Assembly: GCA_947034885.2 (NCBI GenBank)
Contig: OZ019759.1
Location: 14,944,501 to 15,008,500 of the forward strand
Reading direction: 5' to 3'
DNA length: 64,000 nucleotides
Source: Thuidium tamariscinum
Lineage: Eukaryota; Streptophyta; Bryopsida; Hypnales; Thuidiaceae
In this document: piece by piece, positions 9,242 to 21,192 of the stretch
Numbering within the stretch: the stretch's first letter is position 1
How the letters are laid out: each line of letters opens with the position of its first letter
Position numbers and translations under genes: made by a program
Notes under the pieces: generated by a model
What the model saw: the letters and a program-made list of their open reading frames with translations, nothing else
The model's database searches: none
What the model was told of the DNA's origin: nothing

Positions 9242-10051
9242 ATGTCCAAGCCCTACATATTGCGTTCTGTTGTGGACACAGCATCCGTTGCCATAGAGTT
9301 GAGCAAGGGAAATATCAATGATGGTGTTGTTGATAGTCCACCGAGTCGTACAACAGGGAAGACTCCCGTCTGCTCGCCTTCGCCACTGAAACAGGCATCC
9401 TCGAGTCGAGGACGGTCTTGGTCGCCGACATTGCAAACAAATGCTGCTACAAGTCGAAAACTCGAACTAACGGTTGACAATGCTAGGCGACATCCTCGAC
9501 TCGACGTTGAGGTTCTTCTCACTTCTCTGGTGCCCACCAGTCTCACCATTGGAGTAATGCCGACGGGTAGACCAGCGGAGGAGATCAAGGTTCAACCTAC
9601 CTTGTTTGATGGAGCTCTCCACTTACCTCCAGTCAACAATATTCCAACTCGCCCTTCACATTCCTCAAGGTCTGGAGGAGCTAAATGTTTGCCATCGGCA
9701 AACAGTCTTTTTCCTCAACGAATTATTAGAGATCATTGGCGCTCTCTAGACGCCAAGTATACCAGAAATAGCGTTGCGTACATAGACAGTATAAAATTGT
9801 TAGTGTCGGGGCCACCACAACAAGAATCTCAATCTCTTTCGACTTCGGGGGCTCTCCAAAACACGTGCAAGTCAAAACGAAAAGCTAGTGAATGTCAAAG
9901 CGTGAGTGAGAGTGGTACTCTGTACAATGAAAGTGGGCTACAGCATCATTCTCGACGCAAGGATATCCTAAGAGGTCTTGCAAAGCTAAAAGCCATAGAG
10001 GCAGGGAAGGCAGTTTATGAAACCAAGAGTAATGTTTACGGAAGCCACTAA
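9242..10051 (+). CDS. Hypothetical serine-rich protein, 269 residues
   Basis: One open frame opening MSKPYILRSVVDTASVAIEL and ending ETKSNVYGSH. It is rich in Ser, Arg and Pro, with basic patches (KSKRKASE, SRRKDILRGLAKLK) that could serve nuclear import. I recognise no domain. Two copies of the recurrent palindrome (CATCCTCGAGTCGAGGAC at 9396 and CATCCTCGACTCGACG at 9491) lie inside the frame. Its length without a stop makes it a plausible real or recently lost gene, but an intact frame is the only evidence. Confidence 0.35.
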   Translation: MSKPYILRSVVDTASVAIELSKGNINDGVVDSPPSRTTGKTPVCSPSPLKQASSSRGRSWSPTLQTNAATSRKLELTVDNARRHPRLDVEVLLTSLVPTSLTIGVMPTGRPAEEIKVQPTLFDGALHLPPVNNIPTRPSHSSRSGGAKCLPSANSLFPQRIIRDHWRSLDAKYTRNSVAYIDSIKLLVSGPPQQESQSLSTSGALQNTCKSKRKASECQSVSESGTLYNESGLQHHSRRKDILRGLAKLKAIEAGKAVYETKSNVYGSH

Positions 10052-10465
10052 AATTTTAGTAGTCATGTACTTACTATAAATAGATTGATTAAAATACTTA
10101 AAATTACCTAGACTAAGTGCTTCATGTTAATTTTCTTAGTACCCTACAATGGACATAGAAAACATCGGAGAAGCTGAGGATCTATGACTATACATTGAAG
10201 GCTTCATAAATGTATAAATACCCGCTTCGGCATTTTCATTGAGTCAAAATAAATAAAGAATGACCACCTTCTATACTATGCTTTGCTTCTCACTTGATTC
10301 AAGTCATTTGGAGAAATAGTTTGAAAACTTTGAATCCTCGTTGAAAGCCTTGTTGTATTTATCCTTGCATTCAACAACTATTTACAATGATTGGGAGTTT
10401 TAAACCAATTTCCAAAGTCTCATTAATGCCATTTTGTCTCATTTTAACAAGTAAGGCCTTTTTCG
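10052..10465. other. Noncoding tract ending in a transposon-like terminus
   Basis: No gene visible. The right edge, read on the minus strand, is AAGGCCTTACTTGTTAAAA then TGAGACAAAATGGCATTAA and TGAGACTTT. The left edge of the DUF7869 element at 21193 reads AAGGCCTTATTCGTTAAAA then TGAGACAAATTGC, with ATTGAGACTTT further in. The match covers about 30 bases with few differences plus a repeated GAGACTTT word. Confidence 0.45.
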
Positions 10466-10546
10466 ATCATTTCAAAGCGAAGTAAGAGTCATAGGAAACA
10501 TATTTCTTACTTTTATTCTTCTTGGAGAGCATTAAGAAGGGCCAAG

Positions 10547-10741
10547 ATGACTTGCGGAAAGAAGACATTGTCAAAGAGAGGTCGTGGTGAACCGAGTCAA
10601 TCACAGAAGTCTCTTAGTTTTGAGAGAAAGGGGGGTGACCATTTGACGAGTGCTGAGGGCCAAAACGCAGATCCTACGCAGGATTACTCAAAGGAGATGT
10701 ACACCAAGGACGAAGGCACAAAATCGCAAGGAACTTCCAAT
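10547..10741 (+). CDS. Possible first exon of an unrecognised gene
   Basis: Starts ATG (MTCGKKTLSKRGRGEPSQ) and is open to a strong splice donor (ACTTCCAAT|GTAAGT) after GTKSQGTSN. It is basic and hydrophilic, with no known domain. No matching downstream exon is identified; a repeat fragment begins at 10875. Confidence 0.25.
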
Positions 10742-10874
10742 GTAAGTCTGTTGCTTGCATCTTTGAAGCCATTTGTATTTCTTGTAGTTAGAATTATGAA
10801 TAGTGAATAAATTTAGTGTATAGTAGGTCACTGAAAGTGGACAAACTGTCTTTGAAAGATTTGTCAATTACAGG

Positions 10875-12420
10875 TGTCGTAGCACAGGAAAGCACAATTC
10901 TTTCTTTAAGGTGTTAGAATGCACTAAGTTAGCCTTAAAGTGACTCGAGTATTGTTCCCACAAGATTTGGTCGGAAGCTTGCAAAAGACCGGAGTACGTT
11001 AATGGTTACCACAACAAAAACCCAAGCAAAGATTGATCCGGTCCCGGTCTAAGCGTTTCCTAGAATTTACTTTGGACCGGAAATGAGATCAATCCTTTAA
11101 CTGCAGAGAATTTCTTCTCTACTTATACCATCATGTTTAGAGTTTTCTTACTACTCTTTCCGACTATGGGACCGGAAACCGGAAACTAAGATTCTGGTCT
11201 GGTCCCTAAATAAGTAGCCAAGTGTAGGTTTAACCTCTGTAACAAGAGGATCTGCTCTTTTGGGCGTTTAGGAAGGAAGTTTACTCCTACCCTTCAAGTT
11301 TTAAAGTGTCAGAAGTTCCACTATAAAGAGAAATGAACTAATCCTAACAGACCGGAATACTTCACAACTAGACCGGAACTGATCCGGTCCAGCAGGTCAC
11401 GCAAGTACTCCTATCTACTCCTAACAAATACTACAACGATAGATTACCGAGTTAGTCTAAGTCGTGGCAAAACAAAGGCAGTAGCTTGCGTAAGAGAGCT
11501 GGATTCCTCACTAGTCCTTCTTTCACCTAAAGAGACCGGATCACCTTTCAGTTGGCATTTGGCCGGACGCTCCCGATCTCAAACCCAGACTCTACGAGTG
11601 TCTATCTCTACTGATTACTCCCCAAACCTGTTCTAGAATACACTGTGAGATCCCACACAAATTCCCTATCAAAACCGAATTCACTTCAATTCCAGAGACC
11701 GGATAAACTCAACATCTGGGCACACATCTCATCCACACAAGGTTGCAATCCTAATCGTCGCGACAAGACTTTGACAAGGTCCAGCGTACACAGCCTACTT
11801 CAGAGAGAATCAGAAAAGGTTCTTACTTGTATTTGCAACACAAAAACTTGTGAAAGTAAGATAACATAATGCGTGCCCGGATTCAATTACAACCCAGGTT
11901 TAAATACTAAACTACAAGCATAACCTAAAAGTGCAGGTGGAATCAACACCAACCCCAGAGAATGCCACGTGACATTCTTTCACAACTTGGGTGGGTTGAC
12001 TTCCACAAAATCCAAAAATACCAACAAAATAGGATCTCAAATCCTACAAATCCGGATCCGGTCTAAGTTCAAAACTTCTACTCTAATTATATCTTGCTTT
12101 GGCTAAAGACTACCCGCCTTTCCTACCTACCTAGAATTAATGCCCCTACTTCCTTAGCCGCTTGATAGGCGAGGCACCCTTCCGGGCTGGCTGCTTCTTT
12201 TCGGCCGAAGACCGGAACATCTTGACCGGCTTGGGCTTCAGCTTAGCCTTACCTCGCGCCTTGGCCCGACTCTTCTTCGTCTCCGCCAGTGCCTAGTCCG
12301 CATTAGAGTACTAGTCCGACTCATCACCGGAGTCGGTCTCCTCCTCCGAGTCCTCATCTTCCTTGTTTGACTCATCGTCCTCCTCTCTTCTATTCGGGCC
12401 CAACCTTGCTAGGAAGGGAG
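10875..12420 (-). mobile_element. Fragment possibly related to elements A/B (3' part only)
   Basis: On the minus strand this begins with the end of a coding region: an acidic stretch (REEDDESNKEDEDSEEE) then a basic tail (KKSRAKARGKAKLKPKPVKM, ending KGASPIKRLRK). More than 1 kb of noncoding DNA rich in CCGGAT and GACCGGA words follows. It ends GTGCTTTCCTGTGCTACGACA, like the A/B end (CTTTCTG...TACGACA). Coding layout and terminus resemble A/B but most of the sequence does not align by eye, so this would be another, older family member. The 5' portion is missing beyond about 12420. Confidence 0.4.
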
Positions 12421-14400
12421 CGGTGAACGGTGAGCGGTGAGCAGGGAGCAGGGATTAGTGAGTGGGGACGAAGAATAATGAAAGAAAAATTGAAAAAATA
12501 ATTAGAATTCTTAAGAAAATTGCAAAGAAGAAGAAGAAAAAGTGGATGAATTTTTGTAAGAAGTTAGATGAAATGACACAGAAGTGGATGAAAAAAGTGG
12601 ATGAAAAACGTAGATGAAAAAAGTGGATCATTCATGAAAGCAGATGAAAGAAGATTTTCACTCTACGAATGACTGTACACAAAGGATAGGATGAAAATAA
12701 GCTCCAATTATATCATAAGGAAATTTTTTACATTGCGGGATGAGACCTCTTTGAAAAGGACAATTTTTATCCCGTACTTCCATCCATATTGACATCATGA
12801 TGTTTATGAAGGTACATGTTGTTTACTGTGGTAAATAATGAGGCATTAGGTACTTCTTGTAATTCAAATATTAAGGACATTGAGGGATTCATTGAATTGG
12901 AGAAGGACAAAATTGGTGCAATTAGAAGACGAATGGCTCATGTGTTTTTATTACTATTTGAGACTTTTAAAAAAAATAAGATCATTGTTAATACATGCTC
13001 ATGATGTTTGCACTATGAAATGCCTCTTATTGGACACTAGAACAATAGGTACTTTTGGTCATTCAAGTCCTTTGTACTAGAAGTGAATTTTTTACATTGA
13101 CAAGTTCAGAAGTACTTGATGAGATTCACACAAGGTAGTGACACATATTTTGTACTTAGGCTATCAACTCTAGCCTCCAATAAATAGCTTTGCATGTGAA
13201 TTTGTAAGGGCCTCCTTCAGGCTTAAAAATTTATCTAATGACAGAGTCATACTGAACTTTGTATTTTTGATACCTTACAAATATTTCTATATAGATGTTG
13301 AAGATCCTATAACCGTGGAAGTACGTAGAAGTCTTAGAAGGCCGGGAATGTAGGGGTCGTATTTTCAATTTGTGGATTCTTCTAATTCCAATCACGCAAA
13401 AAAACACTTTTTCATTTAGTGTACTTCTTGCACACTACATTGGGGCATGTTATGAAATTTGAGTCCCAACTTTGCGAAGAATAAATTTTATTTGCAGTTC
13501 ATTTTAAATACGACCATCGACAGCTTTGTTGTCCTTTACCACTTACATATGCTTGATTAAACCTTAGGGTATAGAGAAGGGCGTTTAGGGTAGCTAAATC
13601 AATGAATGGTTAATATTACTTGTTCTGAAAGTGCGAGCACAGTAATGAACAACTGTTCGTCATTTCGGGACATCATTATTTAAGATACATTTAAAATGAA
13701 GTAGGACTTCCACTTTGCATACAGCTCATTTAATGTTCTAGTAGTATTGGGGTGTACTTGCTATCTGTGTATTTGCTCTGTGTGGATCTACAAGACTAGG
13801 GACAATGTTTTTGGGTGTTCAAGGTGTGATTGGAATTGTCCATGTCTTGGAAGTTAACTAAGTTGAACATTGCATATGGGAAGGGACACGAGCTAGTCGT
13901 CCCCAAGCTCCACTAGAACATATTGAAATTGCCTACAAAACATGAAATTCAAAGTTGGCGTGTAACATTGTGCTAAAGAAGTCTACTAAAAAATAAATCA
14001 CATTGTGGAGTGAGTAAGAAGTTCTATCAATTTCCATCAAAGTGGTTGAAAGCACAAGGTTCGCAAATGTGGGTCAGCTTAAACCTCCATCCCCTAGATC
14101 CAAAGGGAAACCCTAAACTTTGAAGAGCCTAAACATGCTCTACTTCCATAGCCATGCACCTCTCACCAGAGAAGACTCCATATAAGCCGAAGCCCTAACT
14201 GTAATGTTAGACTCAACCCATTGAGTAATTGTCAGCATAATTATGTGGACTTCTCAATACATGAGCACGTACATCCCCAATAACCTCTTGCACGCTAGAG
14301 TCATCATCATAAGCTGTAGAAGCCACAGAACGACTAAGAATCCATTAAAAAAAACTACAATTGCAAGTGGATGCTAGACATAATAGAATGTGGTTTCATT
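12421..14400. other. Two kilobases without recognisable genes
   Basis: Contains a purine-rich simple repeat (12530-12655) and otherwise AT-rich sequence with only short chance frames. No element ends, splice-supported exons or RNA genes seen. Confidence 0.4.
12530..12655. repeat. Purine-rich minisatellite
   Basis: Irregular repeats of the word AGTGGATGAAAAA and variants (AAGTGGATGAAAAA, ACGTAGATGAAAAA), four to five copies, following an AAGAAGAAGAAG tract. Confidence 0.6.
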
Positions 14401-16130
14401 CTAAGTGGTAGCCCGATGATTACGTTTGTCCAACTATGAATCGAGTGGCCTGAAATTTGTGGCAGTGACTCTAGAATTGGATTCTTAAATTAATATCAGG
14501 ATGCAAGGAATGTTGTAGGTCTTGTGAGAGGTTTAGGGTCCTTTCTCCCATGCCATTCCTATGCTTTGGTTTTAAAATCAGTGTGTGTCGATGCCCCAAT
14601 GTGGGTTTTGCAATGCATGAGCTCTGACCCTCTCAATGCGTATGGATCGGTTTTGGGCGTCTCTAATTCCAAATTTGGATATTCAATTGATTATAATACG
14701 ACACAAATGTCGTAGATGGGGTTGAGGATCGAAGGCCCTCCCTTTCACGCACTTATTCTCTTGGTCTTAGGATTGAGATGTGTATGATGTGACAATTTGC
14801 ATCGCATGGCAAAAACCACCTTCCTGGATGTCAGTGCCAACAAGGGTCCTGCGCTACTATGTCCAAGATTTTATCCTATATCGATAGCAGTCTGAAATGA
14901 AAGCCACAGTAGGAGTGTTAGGGTTAGGGGGCCCTCCTTGCACCCCATTTTTCAAGTGTGGGAATGGATCGTGGGTTTACATGGTATTAATGTGTTAGTC
15001 CCTCAATGTATAGGCTTCCCCCCTAAGGCTGCTTGGTGCATGGAAGGTGCTTGAGGAGGCCAAGGCCAAACACCAATGTTTCTAATTGTTGATCGTATAT
15101 CGTAACCTATGAGATATGAATGCCACACATGGATGCGCGAGAGTAAGAGCGGCACTCCCTCACCCCATTCATTTCAAATGAAACGTGGTGTCAATGGTGC
15201 AAGGATGTGTGTCGCGAAATGAATTGACTGCCTTTTCCAAGGAAATAGGGCTAGTGGGTGTAATTCCTGAATCAGTGGGTCGGAATTTCAATAACATATC
15301 AACAGTTGTGAGCGTAAGATGAGATGCAAAGACTACCCTCCCTCCGTAGGCTATCAAGTGCCGATAGAGGCCCTGCAGCTTGGGGGTAGTGCACTAGTAT
15401 GACTGGGATTCACAATCATATTGAGACACACTTCAATTGATGTCGCAGCGGTTTTAGGGTTGAGGGGCACCCTTCCACCCCATTTCTACTTTAAGTCTGC
15501 ATGCCCCCGAGTAATTTTCAAATGAGCGCGGGTGTAGTTATATAGACTACCTCTCTCCCTAAGGGGTCTCAGCATCAAAAGCAGCACTTTGGGGTGGGCT
15601 ACAAATGCACCAGTATGAGTTTGACTGGGATTCATAATCGATAGCGCAGTGGGCGTTTCCGGATGGGGGGCAGCCCTTCGATCCCATTTTTTTTTACCAA
15701 GCCAAAATGCTTCTGGTGCGAGTGGGCGCTAGCTAGGATACATGGACGGCGCCCCTCCCTTCGAAGTCTTATCACGGAGAGGGGACCTTCGGGGGTTGGG
15801 GGCATATGAAAGTATGACTCGGATTCACATTCATGTCGACACACACTTCTGTCGATGCCGCATTAGTGTTGCCATGGGTGGGGATTGGCCACCCACCTAC
15901 CCTTTTATTTGGGATTCTGTCTCGATGCATGTTGTGAACTGTTCGAGTTGAAGCAAACTAGGATGTCGAGACTGCCCCTCACTCCAAGGTCACGGCACCG
16001 GGAGGGGCCTTTCGGGGTCGGGGGCATATGCTAGTATGACTGGGATTTACATTCATATTGACACACACTTGTATGGATGCCGCATTGGTGTTGGCATGGG
16101 TGGGGCATTTTCCACCCACTCTTTTTGTCG
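14400..16130. repeat. GC-rich satellite, left (decayed) part of array
   Basis: Units of about 225-240 bp marked by GCTAGGATGCATAGACTGCC, a GGGG-CCTTCGGG block, ATTCACATTCATAT then GACACACACTTGT, and ACCCCATTTTTT. Copies near 15320, 15530, 15730 and 15957 are recognisable; copies to the left of about 15000 are increasingly degenerate. The array resumes at 19943 after element B. Short open frames here are chance frames in the repeat. Confidence 0.7.
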
Positions 16131-16134
16131 TGCG

Positions 16135-19100
16135 CGCAGTCTAGCAGAAAGCACCTTTATCACACCCAAACGTGATAATATGACACGGAATATTGTCCCA
16201 GGAGATTCTAGACGTTACTTAATAGTTGCGTTTTTCGGTTTCTAGGTTTCCCAGCGCAAAAACACCCAAGTTACTACTCTCAATCCGGAATACTACTTAG
16301 TTTTCCGGAATCCTTTCCCCGGATCCGTCACCTCTCTTCAGATCCATATCCCAACTATTGCCGGATTCCCTTCCCGGATCCGGATTCCACTTCCACCCGG
16401 ATCCGTCTCAATCCGGATTCCAGTTCCGTCACTTCGATTTATCAGTTTTAGATACCCCTATTTTACCCTCAGGGGGTCCTCTCTTAATCTTTAGAGGGGT
16501 AGGGACTCACCACTCATAAACCTCAGACTTTCTTCCCTCAAATAAAATAGACAAAACACACAAAGACACCCAAATATATCCAATTTTGCAATAGAGGCAG
16601 ATCCGGATCCTCACAACTTTCCGGATGACTCTGAGCCAATCCGGTTAGTAGGTCACTTAGGACTACTTCACTTGCCCTTACTACAACGACAGATCAAAAG
16701 ACCCCCAAAACCTGAAAGGACGTACTTCCCTAGTTCCACGGATCGACTTAGTGGTTGGCAGACCTTCTAGCGGACGGAAACCTTCCTATGGCGGCTGCTT
16801 AACTCCACACGGATCCACCCCTGTGGTTCCGGAACCTCCTCTCCGTCACTCCTGGACTCACACCGGATCACCGTTCCGGTAAATTAAAGGCTCTATGCTC
16901 AACTCATGAGTCAAGACCCCGGCTCTCGGAAATTAGTCACTCAATTTAAATCTCAGTTGCCTAAGAATTCGGATTCCTCCTCACCCGTCCCTCTTAACTC
17001 TCAACACTTCAAAGAAATACACCAAGAGAATTCCAAACACAAAAGTTAGAGCTGGAATGTTCACCTGCCGGTTCAGATTAAAGAGAGGAATGAAAATACA
17101 TGAATATGCGCTAGGAGGGAATGACATGCCAACTAACTTGCCTGCCCCTTAAAAGCCCAAATCAAAACAAAAGTCAAAGCCTAAAAACAGAAACGGAATG
17201 CCAACAAGGCAAAAGAAAATCCAAAACAACCAATCGGAGCCTAACCGGATTATTCGGAAAGGTCCGGCGAGTTGTTCCTAAAGTTCCGGATCGGGGCCCA
17301 CATCCGGGAAATCCGTCTAGGAAACTTTCGTCCAAAATCTCAAAAAGCTGTCTAACTACTCTACTCTGTCCTACTTACGCGCCCGCTTCGATGTAGTACT
17401 CGCGGGCGGAACTGAACTCGTGCGCGTCACTGCCTTGGCAGGTGGAGTCTTCTTGGTGGCAGAACGGGTCTGCCTCTTCTAAATCGGGGCCGGCGGCGTT
17501 CTGCTGTCTTCCGTCGAGGTCTCCTTCGAATCCGCCTCTGAGCTTTCCGACCGCTCTACTCCCTGGAATTCACTTTGCTCCCCAACTTCGTCACGGATGA
17601 TGATGGGCGGGTCGTCTTCCTTGTCCGAGTCGTCCAGGATGATCGGTGTGTTGTGCGGAACCTTATTCGGCTCCTTCATATGGGCGAACTTGTCCGGATC
17701 CTCCCTCGCCGGATTCTCCCTAGCCGGATTTGTTAGGGCCTTCACCCGGATCTCTAGGTCAAGTCGTGGTGTTGCCCTCTTCTCGGGCGGATCCGTCGGT
17801 GTGGTTGACGGTCCGGCCGCCTTCGGATCCGATCCGAGTTCGCCAAGGTTCTTCATGACTAGAGAGTCACCAAGCAGTTTCCGATCCGTCGACATCCGTC
17901 CTTGTGCTCCGCGGCTGAAGTTAGTGTAAACCTACTAGTTGAGCAGGTTCGGAAGACCCTCTCCCATTTCCGAATTGAGGGATCCAACCAAGGCCCTCAT
18001 CTCCTTCAGTACCCCCTCCATCTTGGCCTGGTAATCCACCAAGATGGTGAGGAGCTTCGATCCGGTGACGTGCCCCTCTTTTACCAACCGGGCGGAAAAC
18101 AGTTGGGCCCTCACTACTGCTTCCGCCGGTTGGGCCACCAACCCTTGCAGGTTGTGGACCAGGGTGGTGGCTTCGTTGATCTTTCCGTTGGCGACACTGA
18201 GGTCACTCTCCAAATAGCTCACCGTGCTCTGGAGCCCGTTCCGCTCCTCTTTCGCCTTCTTCCGCCCTTCTTCAGCCACTCGGGTCAGATCCTCCGCCTG
18301 TCGGATCCGATCCGTCTGGATCTAGGCTTTGTCTTCCCACTTCCGGATTTCCTCGTCCTTCTTCCGTAACACCTCCTGAGTCGGAAGATGGTCCAGGACT
18401 TCCAGAATGTCCTCGATCTTTACTCTGCCCAGCTTGACGTAGATCTGCTTAAGTATTGCCTGGTGATTGTTGTTGTCCGCATGTGCCATCATGGCATGTC
18501 GGATGATGGTATCGAAGTGGTTCCTCTTCTTCTTACCCGAAGTCGATCCGGGTGGATCTGGGTTTGGATTGCCCCTCTTATCCGGCGTCGTGGATTTCTT
18601 CCGTTCTGCCTTCCGCTCCGGTTGGTTGGCCGGCTTCAGCTCCTGAGGTTCTTCTTCCATCCACTCGTCCTCTGGGTCCTCCGGGTCCTTGTCTAATTCA
18701 TCCATCAAGCCGTACTTTAGGATCTGAACTCCGGTCTCATAGGAGAGGATTTCCGGTCCGCTTAGTACGTCATTGTGATGGTACAAATGGAACAAGTAGG
18801 CGCTGATAGGGCTAGTCTTCTCCCGTCCAACATGTTCGGCTAGCCGATTAACTACATACTGGAGGACTAGGCTCCAGTTGACTATCCGCTTCTCGAAACA
18901 TCCGAAAATGGTGTTCGCTACTGTCACAATGATACAGGTAGGCTTTTCCGGGTAGAGGATGGAAATCAGGAATTCCAACATCCGTCTATGCCGGTCATTC
19001 GTGCAATTCGGAACCGAATATCTGTCCTTCGGGTGGGGCGGATTTCGGAACTTCGTGACGCTAAACTTGTCCGTCCGGGGAGCCATCCCTAATTCGGTTT

Positions 19101-19938
19101 TCTCAAACCCGTACACTTCCGCCCAGACTTCCGGCGACCATGAAGGCGGTCTACCCCTCACCGTGAGTTGGTACTAATTCGGAACTCCCGTGAGGAGTTC
19201 CTGCACCATCTCGTCACTCTTTACACTCCATGGGCGCCGGATCAGACCCTCACACCCTAGGAAGACTAAATCATCCTCTAACTCCTTTCGATGTTGCGGA
19301 TCAAAAGGGATGAGTGGCGAAATCGCCTTGGCAGTCACCACCATCCGTTTCGGATTGGAGGAGCTCGCCATCTCTCTGCCTGAGTCGGAACTTGTCGGTG
19401 CGGTCGGCACCGACCTTGAACTAAACCCGGAACCGATCTCTACTGCTCACCACTCTTTCTCTCTCTATACGCGCTCCAAAACCTACACACAAGCGTACCC
19501 TGATTTGCCAAATCGAAAAGGGAAAATGAAGTGGGGCGAAGTGGTTTATATACCAGTCGGTACCCTGCGTTCCCGGTTCTCATCGGAACGGCGCGACGTT
19601 CCCGAGCCGTTACACTAGTTTCCGTAGGTCGGCGGCGTAGACCCGTAGGTGCCGTCCAACCGGAACTAGTTCGGATCCGCCTTAGAGTGTTCCGGATCCG
19701 TCTTTGTCCAGTTCCGTCTTCTAGAAAGTTCCATTCCGGATATTGAAGAATTCAGATCCGGAAACTTACACTCACAATCCAGAAACTCTCCTTGGTCAAT
19801 CCGTTTAGACGGATCCCAAGGTAAAAGGACTCTAAATGTCTTCTCCTTCCCATGTCTAAACCTAAAAATTTTGAAAAATTGAACTATTCTATAAACTATC
19901 TTCCTATTTTACTTACATGATATTTTCGGACTGTGACA
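16135..19938 (-). mobile_element. Element B: inverted near-identical copy of element A
   Basis: 3804 bp on the minus strand, with the same TGTCAC start (at 19938) and ACGACAA end (at 16135). It is flanked by an exact 4-bp duplication (CTTT at 16131-16134 and 19939-19942). It lacks the CACTA insertion and so supplies its empty site. The insertion splits one unit of the surrounding satellite: CCCACTCTTTTT on the left and TTGATTTCTGG then CGTAATGCTTGTTGTGAATTG on the right rejoin as an ordinary unit like that at 15895-15950. Identity with A is very high, so the two insertions are recent. It is broken in about three places. Confidence 0.75.
17375..19410 (-). pseudogene. Element B coding region (same protein as element A)
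   Basis: Matches the element A coding region nearly residue for residue, including an identical central block with SWSPEVWAEVYGFEK and ISAYLFHLYHHNDVL and the PIILDDSDKEDD acidic motif. Differences are a handful of substitutions (for example Glu/Gly and Asn/Ser in the acidic tail). Broken like A. No reverse transcriptase, integrase or DDE transposase is seen in either copy, so both depend on enzymes supplied elsewhere. Confidence 0.5.
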
Positions 19939-19942
19939 CTTT

Positions 19943-21192
19943 CTTTTTGATTTCTGGCGTAATGCTTGTTGTGAATTGTTCGGGCTAAAGCAAGCCAGGA
20001 TGCGTAGACTGCTTCCCAACTCAGGAAAGGGGCCCGATCCACCCACCCCCTCTTTTCTTCATTGTGCCTAGATGCTTAGTGTACAATTTGCGAGATCGAT
20101 CGAGCTAGGATGCATAAGCTGCCCTACACCCATCGGCGACTCTACACCGAGAGATCCCCTTTCGAGATCGAGGGCATGCGCCATAATGATTGGGTTTCAC
20201 ATTTATATAGACTCACACTTATGTGGCTGCCATGGTGGTTGTGGCCGAACCGGGGGCTCGGCCACACCAACCCCATTTTTTAAAATTGTGTCTGGATGCC
20301 TAGTGTGCAATGAGCGAGTTTGACCAAGCTAGGATGCAAAGACTGCCCCCTCCTATCGGCAACTTGGCATCGAGAGGGGCCCCTTCGGAGTCAGGGGCAT
20401 ACATCGGCCACACCAACCCCATTTTTTGTAATTGTGTCTGGATGCCTAGTGTGTAATGAGCGAGTTTGACCAAGCTAGGATGCAAAGACTGCCCCCTCCT
20501 ATCAGCGACTCGGCATCGAGAGGGGCCCCTTCGGAGTCAGGGGCATGCACCAGTATGATTGTGATTTACATTCATATCGACACATACTTGTGTCGATGCC
20601 GTGGTGGATGTGGCTGGGGTGGTGGGTACGGGCCACGCACCCCCATTATTTTTAATTGTGTGGGGATGCCTAGTCTGCAATGCGCGAGTTCGACCGAGCT
20701 TGGATGCATAAACTTCTCCCCTGGCTCGGACACCTCGGCACCGAGAGGGTCCCCTTCGGGCGTCCGGGTCCAGCGCCAGTCTGAACATGATTCACATTCA
20801 TATCAACACAAATGTGTGTCGATGCCGTGGTGGTTGTATCTCGGGTAGTGGCCTTTGCCAAACCATCTCCAATTCTTTTTAAATTTCTTTTTCAGGGGTG
20901 TGGATGCGGAGTGCGCAATGTGCGAGTTGTATCGAGCTTGGATGCATAGACTGCCCCCCTCCTCGGGATGTCTCAGCATCGAGAGGGTCCCCTTCAGGCG
21001 TCCAGGCCAAGTGCCAGTATGATCGCAAATCACATTCATATCGATACACACTTGTGCCGATGTCGCGGTGGTTGTGGCTGGGGTGGTGGCTAAGGCCGAG
21101 CCACCCCCATTTTTTTTATTTTCTTTTTCAGGGGTCTGGATGTCGAGTGCGCAATGTGCGAGTTGTATCGAGCTTAGATGCATAGACTGCCC
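19943..21192. repeat. GC-rich satellite, right (better preserved) part of array
   Basis: Unit starts (AGGATGCATAGACTGCC or close) fall near 20330, 20477, 20702, 20938 and 21175. Periods are therefore about 225-237 bp with one shortened unit of about 146 bp. Conserved blocks are CATCGAGAGGGGCCCCTTCGG, GGGGCATGCACCAGTATGA, CACATTCATATCGACACA and GATGCCGTGGTGGTTGTGG. Open frames across these units are repeat-derived. The array stops where AAGGCCTTATTCG begins at 21193. Confidence 0.8.

Noticed and set aside
20072-21185. Several open frames of 60-130 codons on both strands
   Set aside because: They follow the 235-bp satellite unit and overlap each other on opposite strands.
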